Below are positions 45,628 to 58,972 of a stretch of DNA of 64,000 nt, piece after piece. The stretch's first letter is position 1, and every line of letters begins with the position of its first letter. The notes under the pieces are model-generated. The model worked only from the letters and a program-made list of their open reading frames with translations, searched no databases and was not told where the DNA came from. The position numbers were made by a program, and so were the translations under genes. Where the stretch lies: NCBI GenBank assembly GCA_037903475.1, contig JBAJFG010000071.1, forward strand, positions 2,314,001 to 2,378,000. The letters run 5' to 3'. Origin of the DNA: Ancylostoma caninum. Its lineage: Eukaryota > Nematoda > Chromadorea > Rhabditida > Ancylostomatidae.

Positions 45628-47971
45628 ACCGCGGTACCATGAAATGCGGAAAGGGCTGACCGCGCACAGAAAACTGGCTGACCGCGATCCTTAGCCAAAA
45701 GTTTGAAAACTGGCTGACCGCGGTCCTTTCTTAAATATTTGCCCGACCGCGGTCAGCGAAATTCGGCCCGTAGGACCCGCACGATGTACGATGCAAACTT
45801 TGTGAACATAGTGACAGTGATAGGTGAGGTGTGTATGGAACGACCGTCTTTCTCTGACGATGGTGAAGAGATTAAGAAATATCTCGCATCCATTTTTTGC
45901 TGAAGTAGTGGAACCCTCCCCAATCTCCGGGGAGTGGAGGCCATTCTTTAGATATTTTTGAAGCTCTCAGTAAGAGAATTTGGCATTAATATTATGCAAT
46001 TTGTGAACAGCGACAAAAGAAAAAACCTTTAAGCACATAATCTGAGAAATATGAAGGAATGCTGACGATGTTGGCCTTTCTGTCCTTAAAACTGTTTGTA
46101 CCGCGCAATTTCCAAAGACAAAAGGGGAGGTTTTTTTGTCTGATGTTAAATTTGATCACTAAAATTTCATCCACACATCATCAGTAACTATTACTGCCGT
46201 TATCAGCACGCCACGAGATCATTTCGGTAGGCTGACCGCGGACCTTTCACGGGCTGACCGCGCAACCATAATTATCCGACAGCGGTCAATTATTTGGACG
46301 GCAAGCACTAGGCGACAAAGGGGGGCGTTCCCGTACGAGATACCTCGATGGCAGCAGCATAGACGTAGGCATTGCTGGCATCCTGCCAGTTCCAGCGTCG
46401 ATGCATACCAACCTGGCCCTGGGATGTGATATGTCCCCAGGTGTCGCCACCATCGACCAGGTCGTATTGAGAATAACAAAGTCAGCGTATTCCTATTAGT
46501 TCTATGGCTACCTTGCCAGAATAGTGTTATTAAAAAGTAGTGGAAATAACTCACTTATGTGAGGAGCAGGGAAAAATAAGTCAACATTAAATTTAGCAAT
46601 CATGCAATTTTATGAAAGGTTTAGAAAATATAAATGACCGTTTCGATGAACCAAACCTGTACAAAAGTAAAATTAAACCAGCAGCTTAGTTAGAGAAGTA
46701 CTCTTTTCCTCATTCGATGGTCCTTCTCCATCCCTCATTCGAGGAGCAGATGCTCTTTCCGGTACGCAGTGTGTCGGAATAGCGGCCACACAAATTTTGG
46801 CTTTCTTAATGTTTTGAAGCTTTTCCTCTTCCAAAAAATGTGTCATCGATAGGAACGAAGAGCATTCTAATTGTGTCAAGTCTAGGCTATATAGTGGTCA
46901 TATGCAGGACCTCTCATCCAAACTAGGAAATGAATACAACCGATGGATTGATTGGTAACATCAATTTCGGTTCAGTTATCCACGTTTCACGGAATTTTCA
47001 AAAAGTCACTTTACGTACGGATTTAGTGGAGTCGCAAAGCATACTACACTCTCATTACATATCACACTCTCATACTACACATTTGAGGTTTCTGCCGATG
47101 TTTCTAATACAGGAAGGGTAGCAATACGCGTTTTGCTTCTGGAAGAGCACTGTCCTGCACTGTTCTTTTATACTAAAGTCAGGTACAAAATGAAGAAATG
47201 GAGACTTTTCAACCTTTCCAACAATAACTTGTACTTTTGTTTTCATTTATATCTGAAGCTTTTCTTTTCATTTATATCCAACCTTTCTTCATCGTTCCTT
47301 ATTTATTGCCCTTCTCTAAAACCACTGCCGTGTCCACTTGAAGCAGCCAGTAGGTCCTGGAACTTAATGTTCCCCTGCTCTGAACCTGCCAAATGCTAAG
47401 CGCTTGAGCACTGTACTGCAAAAACATTCGGAAACTATCTTCCCATCGCAGACTTCAGGGCAGAACATGCTCTTTCAGAAGCAAAACGCGTGTTGTTACC
47501 AATCCTGTTTTAGGCTAACATCGGTAGAAATGCTGCTCACATAATAGAACTATTCCCTCACGGGTTTCAAAAGAGAGGAAAAGCAAATAACCTAGTGGGT
47601 AGATGATTATCCTCCATATTGGCTTATCCCTAATTATCCACTTGATTACCGTATCCAGTTCCCTGACGAGCATTTTCCCCCTTTTTCTTTTGCTAAAAAA
47701 TTGCGCAAGGAGATGATCGATATACGAGCGTTTAACTTCAACATTCCTGACGTCGACCTAGACAGCTCCAATGTACCAGTAATTAAAGGTGCGAGAGAGG
47801 TGCGAGAGCCATCCGAGCGAGCGCTTACTGCCACCCTGCACAGTGCAGAGATGACAGAGTTTTGCAGATCTCGTCCGAGGCACGCCTCTCGTTGTCGCCT
47901 AGTGCAACGCACCCCAATTATTTGGCTGACCGCATAGTTGGCTACGGTCCGCCAAATGTTGGTACCGCGGT
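45628..47971. mobile_element. 2.3-kb candidate element with ACCGCGGTACCA ends
   Basis: The ends ACCGCGGTACCA (45628) and TGGTACCGCGGT (47960-47971) are inverted. The word GGCTGACCGCG recurs near both ends and internally (about 45655, 45686, 45710, 46230, 46251, 47929), resembling subterminal transposase-binding motifs. No target duplication or transposase was found. The short TIR makes this tentative. Confidence 0.4.
46308..46469 (-). CDS. Coding-like fragment, unassigned
   Basis: One minus-strand frame reads QYDLVDGGDTWGHITSQGQ, then VGMHRRWNWQDASNAYVYAA and IEVSRTGTPPFVA to TAG. Its composition looks like folded protein, but a TGA lies 12 bases upstream, no acceptor is obvious, and no family is recognised. 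It may be a captured exon in the surrounding element. Confidence 0.2.
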   Translation of the reverse strand, partial: QYDLVDGGDTWGHITSQGQVGMHRRWNWQDASNAYVYAAAIEVSRTGTPPFVA

Positions 47972-48329
47972 CACTGTCTTCACTGTCTGGGTACTAGGTT
48001 GATACGTAAGTCTTGCGGCTTTTCTCGCGACTTCTTTGCTCGATAAAAATCAAAGCGATAGAGGTCTGCAAAGATTCAGAGTACTGTCTGATAGGAATAC
48101 CATCATGGGTGGGCGTTGATTGTTTTATACATCAATAAATCCCGTATAATACACTGTTATATTGATTGCTCATTGCTTGTTCAAATCAAATTGACGGTAC
48201 TCGAAATTGGAAAGTGGGATCTGCAATTCTATAGTGGAAATATTGGAATGTGCGGCTCTCATCCGACCAACAAGCAGCTTTTAGTATGTCTTTTAGTGAG
48301 GCACCGGATTTTAGGGCCTTGGAGGTGTG

Positions 48330-48499
48330 TACAGCGCCGTAGATCCGCCTCGTCCTCAAGGCGCACCGCCTGAGATCACACGTGGCGTCCTGCTAGCGAT
48401 CGATACTCAGCCGATTGGCTGCGGGAATGCTGCCAGCAAGACGCCACGTGTGATCTCAGGCGGTGCGCCTTGAGGACGAGGCGGATCTACGACACTGTA
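48330..48499. mobile_element. Mariner-type hairpin MITE (170 bp)
   Basis: Arms of about 68 bp (48330-48397 and 48432-48499) are inverted with four mismatches, and the loop is 34 bases. The ends read TACAGCGCCGTAGATCC and, inverted, TACAGTGTCGTAGATCC: TA next to CAG, as in Tc1/mariner MITEs. Confidence 0.85.
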
Positions 48500-49176
48500 C
48501 TAGATGATCTTGCAGAATGTGCTGTAAAATGTTGCGCTATTCCTGCTGATCTGATGACCTGTATCACCCATCGTGATATTGCTGAAAGAGTTACATGTGT
48601 GAAGTTCACATATGAGAGCAAGAGCCGCTGGGGAACGAGCGAAATCCTAAAATTAGTACCACCCATGCAAAGGATACGGCTGCCGGTAAGCCGCTGACCT
48701 GACGCTAATTAGGTTTGTTACCTCTTGGCAGTGACCCAATTGATTGCTATGAATAATACATATAAAAAAGCTGCTTCCTGCAGTTGCATCTGATTTCGTC
48801 GCTCGGTCATTCTCGCCCAGGTGCCGGCGCCGAATAGTACAATCTGGTAGATCACAGCGGGCGCCCGATCCAGGCCCAGGCACGAGGTCTTCCCCGGGCC
48901 AAAATCAAAACGAAGCCCCCTTTGAAAAACCAAAATTTTACGAAGCTCCCTTTGAACATGCAAACGAAAGGAAAAGGTTAACCCAGTCTAAAAATTGGAG
49001 TTCTGGGGAACAGCTCATGGTGGGGCACGAGTTCATAGTGCAAACTACAATCCGAGGAACGTAAAGGCACAACATTATGATTCCGAAGCAAAAAAAAATT
49101 GAAAAAGGTACAGATTTGAAGAAAAAACCTTCAATCCGAAAAGGAACGGATTAAAAAGTTGGGCAGACCAAACGGC
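48500..49176. other. No gene seen; dispersed repeat copy
   Basis: 48870-48960 carries a copy of the CCCCCTTTG/ACGAAGC repeat also found at about 5365 and 50460. Nothing else was recognised. Confidence 0.35.
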
Positions 49177-49604
49177 AATTTATACTAGATGCGTGCGTTT
49201 GACGCGCGTGCGTCTATATGATAAAGGATAGGGCCAGTCGCTTCGCTGACGCGGCTCAGGGGCACGCGTTTAGACGCTATTATGGGTGATGAGCGTCAAA
49301 TCTGACGCGTCGGCCTGAAATTTCACGAAGTTTTCGCGATGTGTCGATGCGGCGAAGATTAGAACGCAGTTTGTTCGCGGCAAAGCCAGGAACATTCGTA
49401 TCCTGCCGCACATTCTCTTCTCCTCTTCGTTTTCCATTGTGCATCGCCGCGTCAAATTTGACGCGCATCAACCGTAAATACCGCCTTACGGCCTCGAGGC
49501 GGCCGTACATTCTTTTCATTGAGGATGTGCATGCCGAACGGTCCTCATGGACGATCCCTCGCAAGTTGATGCGTGCGTCTGACGCACGCAGCTGGTGTAA
49601 ATTA
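49177..49604. mobile_element. Candidate TIR MITE (428 bp)
   Basis: The ends AATTTATACTAGATGCGTGC and, inverted, AATTTACACCAGCTGCGTGC, followed by GTTTGACGC / GTCAGACGC words. The interior is rich in GACGCG motifs. Long ORFs on both strands follow from this composition. Confidence 0.6.
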
Positions 49605-50569
49605 TCCTATAAACGATGATGGAAGGAAATGGAACGGTCACTGGAACGTGTGAGGATGAACAGATGATTCTTGTTACAAGGGAGAACGCGTTGAAACTAG
49701 TCCGCGGCGTCGTTCGATTGGAGCACATATTCTACAGGCTTGGACTCCGTAGGATTCCAAGGATTCCTGCGCAGTGTAAACGCAACGGAATGATTTGATC
49801 CTCAGTAACAAAAGAACTAAAGGAGTACTACAAGTGTTCACTGCAAAAGCCCAAAAATTATGTGAAATAAAAAAGTGTATGCTCAGTAAGTGACTTAGGT
49901 CGCCCTGGGCGACCTGGGGGGCGACCTGAGGTCTCCCTCACATATATTCTTTGCGCCGTACATCGGTTGTGGCAATACTGAGCATACAGTTGTAGTGCCC
50001 CTTAGTTCTCCCCACACTCCAATTTTCAAGCCCAATCTTAAAGTCTGGACTTCGCAGCAGCTCCACGAAATTTCCGGAAAAGGGTTTTTCGCGTATATCT
50101 TTCGTGCGGTACATAAGTTTTGATCGTCCGTCCAAACAACTGTAGTGTTCCCAAAGTTCTTTTGTTAGTGAAGATATCATGTCATTTGGTTGCGTTTAGA
50201 CTGCGCAGGAATTCTTAAATCCTACGGTATATGTAGAATATGTGCTCCAATCGGAATACTTGGACCGGACAGTCGCCTGGCCGCTCAAAGAGCGAACAGC
50301 CTCGATGCAAGCCATTTTTCGGCATCGGTCGCCCCTGTTGCGCCGCTCAAAGCACGAACAGCCTCTCCACGCTCAATGATGAGGTCACTTAACTTATTTA
50401 ATGCCCCTACCTCGCCTGATGAACGTGATGCTTCCCTTAGAAGTAACAGACGCAATTTTTTCCAGTACGAAGCCCCCTTTGCTCTTCGGCCCTTTTACGA
50501 AGCCCAGCTTGCCCCCGGGAAGACCTGTGCTGGGGCCTGGCCCGATCCGACTTTGTCCGCAACACAAGA
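49605..50569. other. Possible small inverted-repeat element; no gene
   Basis: AACAAAAGAACTAAAGGA (49807) and, inverted, AACAAAAGAACTTTGGGA (to about 50173) could bound a 367-bp element with a central GGTCGCC...GGCGACC hairpin at 49899-49930. 50460-50540 is a copy of the dispersed ACGAAGCCC repeat. Confidence 0.35.
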
Positions 50570-50705
50570 TGAATTGTTCAGGTCGCGCCTTACCGTAACC
50601 CATTCTGGCGTGGCGCAAAGTGTTAAGTGTCGCCACACTCGCAACGCTACATTTGACGGTCAAAGTCAAGAAAATGAGAGCTTACGGATATCTAGTGACG
50701 CAAAT
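50570..50705 (+). repeat. Inverted repeat pair, left copy
   Basis: AAGATGAATTGTTCAGG through GGCGCAAAGTGTTA to GCTTACGGATATCTAGTGACG. The inverted copy is at 52386-52543. The pair could be the termini of a 2-kb element or two independent insertions. Confidence 0.7.
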
Positions 50706-51240
50706 TGCAACGATGATTGTTCTGGATGCTTCTTCTTTGTGGTTTTCCTGGATTCGAAGTCCTCTAATATATTTTTTTCAGACTGGCGGCAGATTCTATG
50801 AAATCACCACCATGATTAGACCAGAAACTCCTTTTTGCGACCACATCAAGTTCTGAATATTTGGAATTCAAATTACCATTAGTGTTATTAGCATTGACGT
50901 CACCAGATGGAGCATCCATGAAAGTTTACAGGATTGAAGTGAAACTGTTTCACCAGCTCGGTAACTGATCGTGATATGTGACAACGAGCTCTCAATTCAG
51001 CAGCCCTCAGTACTTTAAGCTGCGGTTATGAGGAATGCTGTGTACGTTTCAGCCGCAGGACCTATTATGAGGAATGTTATACAGATGTTGTGCGAGGCTG
51101 CCAACCAAATATGCCGGCCTCTTACTGCATCTCATGGACTATGGTTTCATAAAGTTTCGCTCGACATGTGAAATGCCACAAGAAAATAACTACATCACAT
51201 CTTCTTGGATGGCACATGAAATTGGAGGCATGAAAAACGA

Positions 51241-51438
51241 TTGTGTGTGTGTCATGATCAGCACCTCGAACATCTATTGTACATATACTCCTGTAGAAAA
51301 ATCCATATGGATGTCCTCAACGCTCTTTTTGCCACCACTCCAAATCTCCACTCACTCCAAATCGCTATCTCTACCCTGCATGGTGTCATATCATGGTCGA
51401 ACGTTACATTTAACTATCTCAAACATGTCAATCACTGA
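51241..51438 (+). pseudogene. Leucine-rich-repeat-like fragment
   Basis: One plus-strand frame reads QHLEHLLYIYSCRKIHMD, then VLNALFATTPNLHSLQIAI. The spacing L..L.I..C..I....L..LF...PNL..L.I matches F-box-associated leucine-rich repeats common in nematodes. The frame opens after a TGA at 51217 and closes at 51438 with no clear splice sites, so it is probably a decayed exon. A longer overlapping ORF in another frame (51074-51556) shows no family signature and is judged spurious. Confidence 0.35.
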
Positions 51439-51869
51439 TCTGCTTGTTGGAGATAACTATACTGAAGAGTGTACGCGTTGCGAGGATCCGACCGCCTCAA
51501 TCAACAGCAGTATACGTAGTTTCCAGAAAAACTTTTCACGAGTTGATGACCATTGAATAGGTTACTGAAGCATAAAATCAACAATCTTCCTGACATTCCT
51601 CTCCTTGTAAGTATGAATTCATAATTGAACCAATTATAAATGAGAATAGTTGGGCGCGAATGTGTTATGTATGTCTGCGAACAAAGCACTCTTAGCAGTT
51701 TATAGTACAATAAGTGGGAATTGAGAAATGGGATGCTTGCGGTTTTTGCCAGACGTCCATCCCGACATTACTAGTTAGGTGCTATATATTACTTCGACTA
51801 AGATTATGTTCAATTTTGTAGTGCTGATGTTACCAAAGACACACACCAGTTCCGGAAAGGATCACCCAC

Positions 51870-52177
51870 ATATAGTGGAGTCGTTTTGACAGTGCGTTTT
51901 CCGCGACAGCGGCTCCCTGGCATTGGAGCACGCAGCGCGGTCGGTCAAAAAGTTGACCTATGATTCATCTAGTATCTTTGAAGAGTTTTGTAGCTTGTTT
52001 CTCCTTATATTGTTCTTTCTCAGCTCTTAGAACAAATGAAGAAGGGAACAGACGATAAAACCCGTCAAAGAAGCCGGATCCATCGTGGGTCAACTGTTTG
52101 ACCGACCGCGCTGCGTGCTCCAGTGCCAGCGGGGCCGCTACCGCGGACAACGCACTGTCAAAACGACTCCACTATAT
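51870..52177. mobile_element. TA-flanked palindromic MITE (308 bp)
   Basis: The ends ATATAGTGGAGTCGTTTTGA and its inverse continue as arms of about 98 bp (51870-51967 and 52080-52177), including GCACGCAGCGCGGTCGGTCA. TATA at both borders suggests a TA target. Confidence 0.9.
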
Positions 52178-52385
52178 ACGCATATTCTTCCTCGGAAAAC
52201 AAATGAAGGTGTATAGTAGGCCAAAACATCAGTAGAGCATTCAGAAACATTATCCATGTGGATCCAGCAATATGTTTTATCAATGGCGTCAAGTTTGTTC
52301 CTTCTCTTGTGAAAAAAAACCACCAGAGGACTCAAAAACTATTAGAAACACATGGAGGAGGCCTCTAGTACCGTCTTCGCTGCAG

Positions 52386-52543
52386 GTAGCGTCACTAGAT
52401 ATCCGTAAGCTCTCATTTTCTTGACTTTGACCGTCATATGTAGCGTTGTGAGTGTGGCGACACCTAACACTTTGCGCTACGCCAAAATGGGTTACGGTAA
52501 GGTGCGCCCTGAACAATTCATCTTGTGTCCGCAACTACGACCT
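52386..52543 (-). repeat. Inverted repeat pair, right copy
   Basis: Reverse complement of 50570-50705 with about ten percent differences. Confidence 0.7.
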
Positions 52544-55500
52544 CATGATTTTTCGGCTAACTGATCTATTTTTTTGCATTTTTTTGACTTGCATATGGTG
52601 CGATTCCTTCCATTCTTATGTTTTCCTAGTGCCATTCGCTAAAATATCCTTCCAGACGCATTCTCCCGGCAAAGTCGTAATTGCAGACAAAGTCGGATCA
52701 TGCGCCTTCTGTGAGCTAATAGACCATACTTTCGATCTTTTTTTCCATTCAACTGCACCACATATTTATCTGGAAGAGTCTTTGTAATCATATGCTTTTC
52801 AGAGGGATCCTCTTTCTCTCAGTGACGCGTCGATACACACGTTGCTGAACTTGATGAGGATCAAACCACAAAGTCCCTTGCGTCAGGTGGAATAGCTTTT
52901 CTGCAGCTGCACTGGATACGTGGAACAATTACAATTTTCGAAATCGACCACGAGTGCTCTCACTTGCATGCTAGCAGCGTGGTGGGGATGCAAGCGGGCT
53001 GCTGCGGCGCCCCAGCGCAGCGCGACGTGATGCAGCCGCCGAAGGAAAATGCGCAATTCCTCAACTATTCAGCGGCGTATGCAGTTGCATAGCATCTTGT
53101 TTTGGCTGGACTGGTTTCGGATTGGACTCCTCGTTCGCAGAAGTTCTATAGCTGTATCCTCGTAAGTGGAAGTTGTACGTATATTTCTTCTTTTTGGTGT
53201 GTTCCTCCATTCCTTTCTTTTTGCATGTGTTTGAAGTAAGTTTCTTTCCTTTCATCGATCTTGTACCTTATTTGTGAACATATCGCTGAGCTTTGTAGCG
53301 TCCGCTTTCAGAGACTCTTTTAATATGGACTTTATGCTTTACTTAGTTGAAAAACTTGTTTTGGGGACTGGATTTTTTGATTTTCCTGTAACATCGGCAA
53401 ATTGGTCTTCGGGGTAGTGCAAGTACTGCGATATGTATTATACTTAAATTCTATTGCTATCGACTCCCTTATCATTTGCTACTTACATATTATACCATCA
53501 CTACTATCTCTATGGACGTTGTCGGTTTTATACGATGGTATATTCGATTGTTTCCAAGAATTCGCGTCTTTTGGATTCCCCACAAATTAAGACATTTGGG
53601 TTTTCGAAACCTGAATAGTTTGCTTAGTGAGTGCATTTCATGCCGTTCAAGTGCCAGAATTCTCCACAAAAAAAAACATACCCTTACAAATACTTGAAAA
53701 AACAAATTAAATTGACTGTTGGGAGACCAAAACAAATGGATATTTGAAGTAGTTTGAGCATCCAAAAGTTGAAGTCCTAACTACTGCAGTTCTGGAGGTT
53801 TGAATTATTGAATGTTTGGAACATTTGGTTTAACCATTTGGTGTTTATGTGGTGAACCGGTTGAGCATTTGAGATCTACTACTAAGGACCGTATCTACAA
53901 CCGGCTGAGAACAAACCCATGCTGCTCAATGCCGTCGCTAAACTTCTCAGGAAGTACATCGCTTTTGGTCACTGCAGCCGCGGCACAGCGGTTTTGATAC
54001 GTTTCGATTGTGGGTCAGCGACAGCGGAGTCAACGCCAGCTAGACGCCGCCCACAATCGATATGTACTGAAACCAGGGTCGCCGTGGCCACAGCGATCAA
54101 GAGTTATACTCCTTGCGGGAGAGATGAGTGTTATGACCCTCGTGTTTCTTCTCGCCTTTTTCTGTCAGCACCAGATGCACGACTATCTGATACACCCCCC
54201 CCCCCCCCTCGTAACCCAATGGGACAGAGTAGGAGCGATGTTGTATCGTCTATTTCACTGAGAAGGACAGTTCAGTCTTGATTCAAGGGGATCAGTAAAG
54301 TGCTACATTGGCCGAGATCTCGCCTTTCGGCAGTTTATTTTTTGAATACAGAAAGCAGAAGGGCTTGAAGTTGCTCGCACATGATAATAGGTGATGAAAG
54401 TTATTAAATCATTTGTGAGCTTTGCTAGCTATACTGCAATAAAATGCTCTGCGTTGCCATCGCCAGCGACATCGATTCCCATGCTTATCGATTTTGAGCA
54501 GCTCATAAAGGAAGCATGGCAGCTGCCTTTATTTATGTAAATGGAAAGAACTTAGAGATTGGGAATTTTGGAAATATACCCTTTTTTGAGAAACCGTTGC
54601 ACTTGATGTTCTCATCGCACGGGGCTTATTGCGTTTTTTCTACGCTTTCGCCACTCTGCGCCTTATGGCTGAACGCAGGATGCGCCAATGCGGTGGGGGC
54701 GATTTTTGATGTTCGATCTGAGGATGCCGTCGTAAGGTTGTTGCTGTTAACTACAGTACAAATGAAAAAGTGGTGAACATCGAGTGCGCATTTGATCCTT
54801 CACTAGGAAAATGTCCAAGTTAGACCAGTGGTTCTTCTTAAAACATGCAGCATTGGAAAACTTCACGAAAACGTAAGCGATGGAAAAATGTGCTTTTCTG
54901 CATTATTAGCGGTGAAAGATCTTATAGCTGCATACAAAATGACAAGATAAATAATGCAATCGGATCTTCTTCCCACCACTTCTCTGCTCTTATTTATTCT
55001 GTTTACGTGGTGGGATTACCTCTAAGCACAATAAGTAAGTCATCTTTGACCCCATTACTAGATCTAAAAACTCTGAAAAAGTTGTGAGCTCATTTCTATT
55101 GGCTTCTAGGAGTGCAACACAAGCCAGAAACAAAATAGCAGTAGATGTTCACGCCTAGGAATGATGTAGCGAATCCATCCAACGTACTTCTAAACTTTTG
55201 TGCAATGTGGCTTTTTAATAATTCGTAACCTCTTTCAAATCAGAGTTCATAAGTCTTGAACTCAACAAATGTAAGGATTTTAAATTTTCCGAGGGCTTTG
55301 CAAACCTTGGCAAATTTACAGCATGCACGCAGGCCTCGAAGGAAAAAAGATATGATTGTGACTGCTAACTCTCAGAGATTCCCAGTTCGCACAATCTCGA
55401 CTTACACCTCATTCCGTACTGGGACACAATTGGATATCGGTTACAGTGTCTGTATTTAACAGTTCAAAACAATCAGAACGCTCCCCTCCAGAAGATATCG

Positions 55501-58500
55501 CTCCCCAAGTCGAGAAAATTAGATGCGCAGGCGCCGGGGATACGGTGGTGCCTGATGTCCACTTGCGGGATGCAAGTTCTTCTGCTGAGCGACGTCGCTG
55601 GGGCGCCGTCGAGAAAAAGCGACGAAGCTGCTGCGTTTGACCCTCGCTGCAGCGTCGTCCCCTTGCAATACTTCATAGCGTCATTGGCGACGGCGGCGTC
55701 CAATCGCCATCATCAGCGTCTGAAGCAGCTGTCGTTCACCAAAGCCAATCGATAGGCACTGTTGCCACAGTATCGAGCGACGTTGACTTCCGATCGCGAA
55801 CAGCGACCAGCGCCAGTCGCCCACATCGACGACAGAAACGACGCTGGGACGACAGTGTTGGTAATCGGCCACCGGTTGCCGGGGAGAGCTTAGTTGCAAG
55901 TATTGGGTATTGCCCGTCGCCAGTATCAGCGTCCGCGGTGACGCCCTAGTCAATAGGCATCGTCGTCACACCCTCCAGCAACGGCGACGCAGGGTGCCAT
56001 ACTTCACACGGACTATAGTGGCCGACTAAAATGAGACGTGTTTGCGAATTCGGACTTCGATGAGGCGGGACACGCTGGTCTGGGTTGGCCTAGTGGCCTT
56101 TCACGAAATGCTGATCGGGAATAACAGCCGCGTAAGTAAGGAGTGCGGATTCAGATATGCAATAGTCTTATTTATATGTCAAGCTAGGTAAAATTTCCGT
56201 ATATATGGACTTTTTGTCTCAAGAACTAGCTTCAGAGGCATATTGGAATAGTGTCATAGTTTTTTTCTAGCTTCGAAAGTGTCTAACTCTGTTGGAGTAA
56301 GAGCATTCGTGGGGCACATCATCAATGGAAGGGATCGAAGCCCTTTTCCATTCTTCCGTTGCGGATGATGAATAATGAATACATTTTTGATAATTCCAAA
56401 CGCAAAAAAGCCATGGGTTAATCAATTCTGACCCCCAAAATCCTCAAGACGAAATCGCTTCAGGAAGGAGCAGTGCTTTGTATTTGGTGAGGTTCGAGAT
56501 GACTGTGAGCTGCCAGACGAAGGACAATTTTTGAAGGACGCAGACGACAAAAGACGCTCGCTCGGCGCGCGCGACAACATCGCTAGGCGCGCGCGAGAAC
56601 ACATCTTCACTAGCAAGAAATGCGAAGTAACATCAGTGGGACTCCGCCGGTCAGGGCGGCGGATAGGTTCGGTTGGTGAGGGCGTGAAGCCAATCTTTTC
56701 CAAGCGCTATCCCCCATCCAGTGATGGAGAGGTCGTAGCGGCCATTTTTGTGGAGATGTAGAGGTCGTAGCGGCCATTTTTGTGGAACTGGTCATGCACC
56801 ATCAGTACATCCATGTGGTGGACCCATGTCGCTCAACATTCAACACCTGAGCATCATTCGGTATTAACCAGTTGTGACATCGTCGCTGGGCGCGCGCGCC
56901 GATCTCGCTGGACGCGCTCCCCAATCTAGATTCTGCGGCGCCCTACCTCCGCGGCCAGCGAGATTGTCGCGCGCGCACAGGGAGAATTTGTCTGAGTAAG
57001 TTGTTACTCCCGCTGTTGTGTTCCACCAGAGTCGAAGGAAATGGGCAAGATTTTTTCGTGGCTTTCGACGAGTGCCCGAGCTGAGCAGCACTTTCAACAT
57101 CTCGAAGATAGGGAGAAGTGGTTGCATGAATGGAGTGTAACAAAAAAAACTTCTGAAATTGAAAAAAAAAATCCACAATTTAACAAAAAGATGGGGAGGT
57201 ATTGGAACTTCCGATGAAATTCATTCGTCATAAAAACTTTATGTTCCCTCAGAATTATCGTGTAATCCTTAACTTAAAAAAATATCCGCACTTCATACTT
57301 TTAAACCTCGTATCTCGCACTGCTATCTTATATTAATCCTACATCTCAATTCTCGCAATTGCTTTTCAGACTTTATGATCAGTTTTAACTCTTCCTTCCA
57401 GTTGATGTCGAGCATAACAAGCAATTGATGTCACAGATATACTTTCACGAAGGAAATTTTCCCAACCCGCGACGCTCATTCACACCGGTCTGAAATATAT
57501 TTAAACGGCAATCAGCCGATTACTCCCTAGACAGTATTTGACTGATTAATGTCATTTCACGAATGGTTAGGCGTTTTATGCATGCTCAAATGCTAGAATG
57601 CATTCTCGTGAAGGATTGATTCTTAGGTCACCTGACTCAACATGACTACCATAAAAAATGAATAACGCCAGTGGAGGTGTAGATGAAGTTTCATAAATAC
57701 CTTGTATAGCGTGTTTCTCGGAGTGTCAATCGAAAAAGAAGTAGGAAAAAATCACGTGTCGAAACGTGCGGTGGTTATCGAGATAGCAGAGCAGGTTTTT
57801 ACTGATTATTCATCGTTATGATCAAGCTCAAAATTGAACTACTGGGTGGGGGTCATTTCGGTTTTGTGAGTTGCAGTAGCCCTCTATTCTTTTAGCAGAA
57901 TCCTTCTTCTTACGAAATTTGTCCCAAGTATTTCTCCTCATTCTGAAGGTTTTTATTCACTATTTCTGTCGAATTCACAATTGTTCATTGATGGCGTTGT
58001 TGTAAAGCTTCATCTGACTGATGCCTCTTAGGACTTCATTCCTTTATTTGAGGTGCAAACTTGTTCATCCGAATTTGAATTTGCTTGCTTTTTCATAATT
58101 ACCTGCTTACTTGCAAATTTCTCAAACTCACCGTTCATAAGAAAACAATTGATTGTTGTGCACGGGAACAAAATCTAAAATCGCTAAAAACGCTGTAGTT
58201 TTTAGCATTACTAGCAACCAATATTCTGCATCTTCCCGGAATAAAAAAAAAATGTTTAGCTTCAGGTACTTTGGACATTTTGGGCCACTCAGCCGCTATC
58301 ATCTCTGCGCGGTTTCCTTCATCTACGTGCATTTCTTCCTAGCTTTCAAGCTCTTGATTTCGTTTGATTTCCATTCACTTATTACTTTGTATGTAATAAT
58401 ACTCCGTTTGGCTCTTATCCTATTTTTGGATAGATATAAGTGTGGGACACATTCTGTTTGACCTCGCTGTTTCGGCACATGTGTCAAATCATAATACACG

Positions 58501-58713
58501 TATTGTACTTTGTGATTGAATAATCATTTGCCTTGCATTCAGTCGCGTACTCATCTAATTTACATGTTTAGTCCGTTGAGTCAGCAGTGATCACTGCGAA
58601 AAGGATCATAGACTGAGACGAAGTCGTTTACAATCAATATCGAGTACGCTTGTAGTGCGCAACCCCACAGCTCACTATCATTCTGTGAATGCATCAATAT
58701 TCACTTCTTTCTG
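52544..58713. other. No gene supported
   Basis: A long stretch without recognisable family motifs. Items seen: a C14 run at 54187-54202; GC-rich CGTCGCTGG-type imperfect repeats at 55570-55990; CGCGCGCG-rich words at 56560-56600 and 56885-56985 in inverted orientation; AT-rich sequence 57180-58480. Plus-strand ORFs at 54516-54776 and 58153-58461 and minus-strand ORFs at 56422-56703 have no domain or paired splice sites. Confidence 0.35.
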
Positions 58714-58900
58714 ACAAGGGAAGGATACTTCCTGGCCGTGAGCTTTCCTGATGACCTATGTTCGGTTCAATGCAGTTGGCATCACTGATGTCGAATCCAT
58801 GCCGCACCATTCCTGCGGGGTCCTGAGTGGGAAGTTATGGCGGTTTTTGTTGGTGCGGGAGCGCACACATATGCGGTCTCGAGTGCTACAAAGCCAGCTC

Positions 58901-58972
58901 GGTCCGTGGTATAGTGGTGAGTCTCTCGCTCCACAAGAACAAAGTTGCTGGTTCGGACTCTGCTGCCGCTAG
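58901..58972 (+). repeat. tRNA-related SINE head
   Basis: Box A (TGGTATAGTGGTGAGT) and box B (GGTTCGGACTC) at normal spacing, resembling the start of valine- or aspartate-type tRNAs. The 3' acceptor strand does not pair, so it is not a functional tRNA. Inverted partner at 59551-59618. Confidence 0.65.

Noticed and set aside
49899..49930. CRISPR-like or terminator-like palindromes
   Set aside because: Isolated hairpins without regular spacers in eukaryotic repeat-rich DNA; no array is present in the window.
50190..50801. 203-residue plus-strand ORF
   Set aside because: It spans a dispersed repeat (50460-50540) and one arm of an inverted repeat pair; composition and lack of family argue against a gene.
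51074..51556. 160-residue plus-strand ORF
   Set aside because: It overlaps a better-supported LRR-like reading in another frame and shows no domain.
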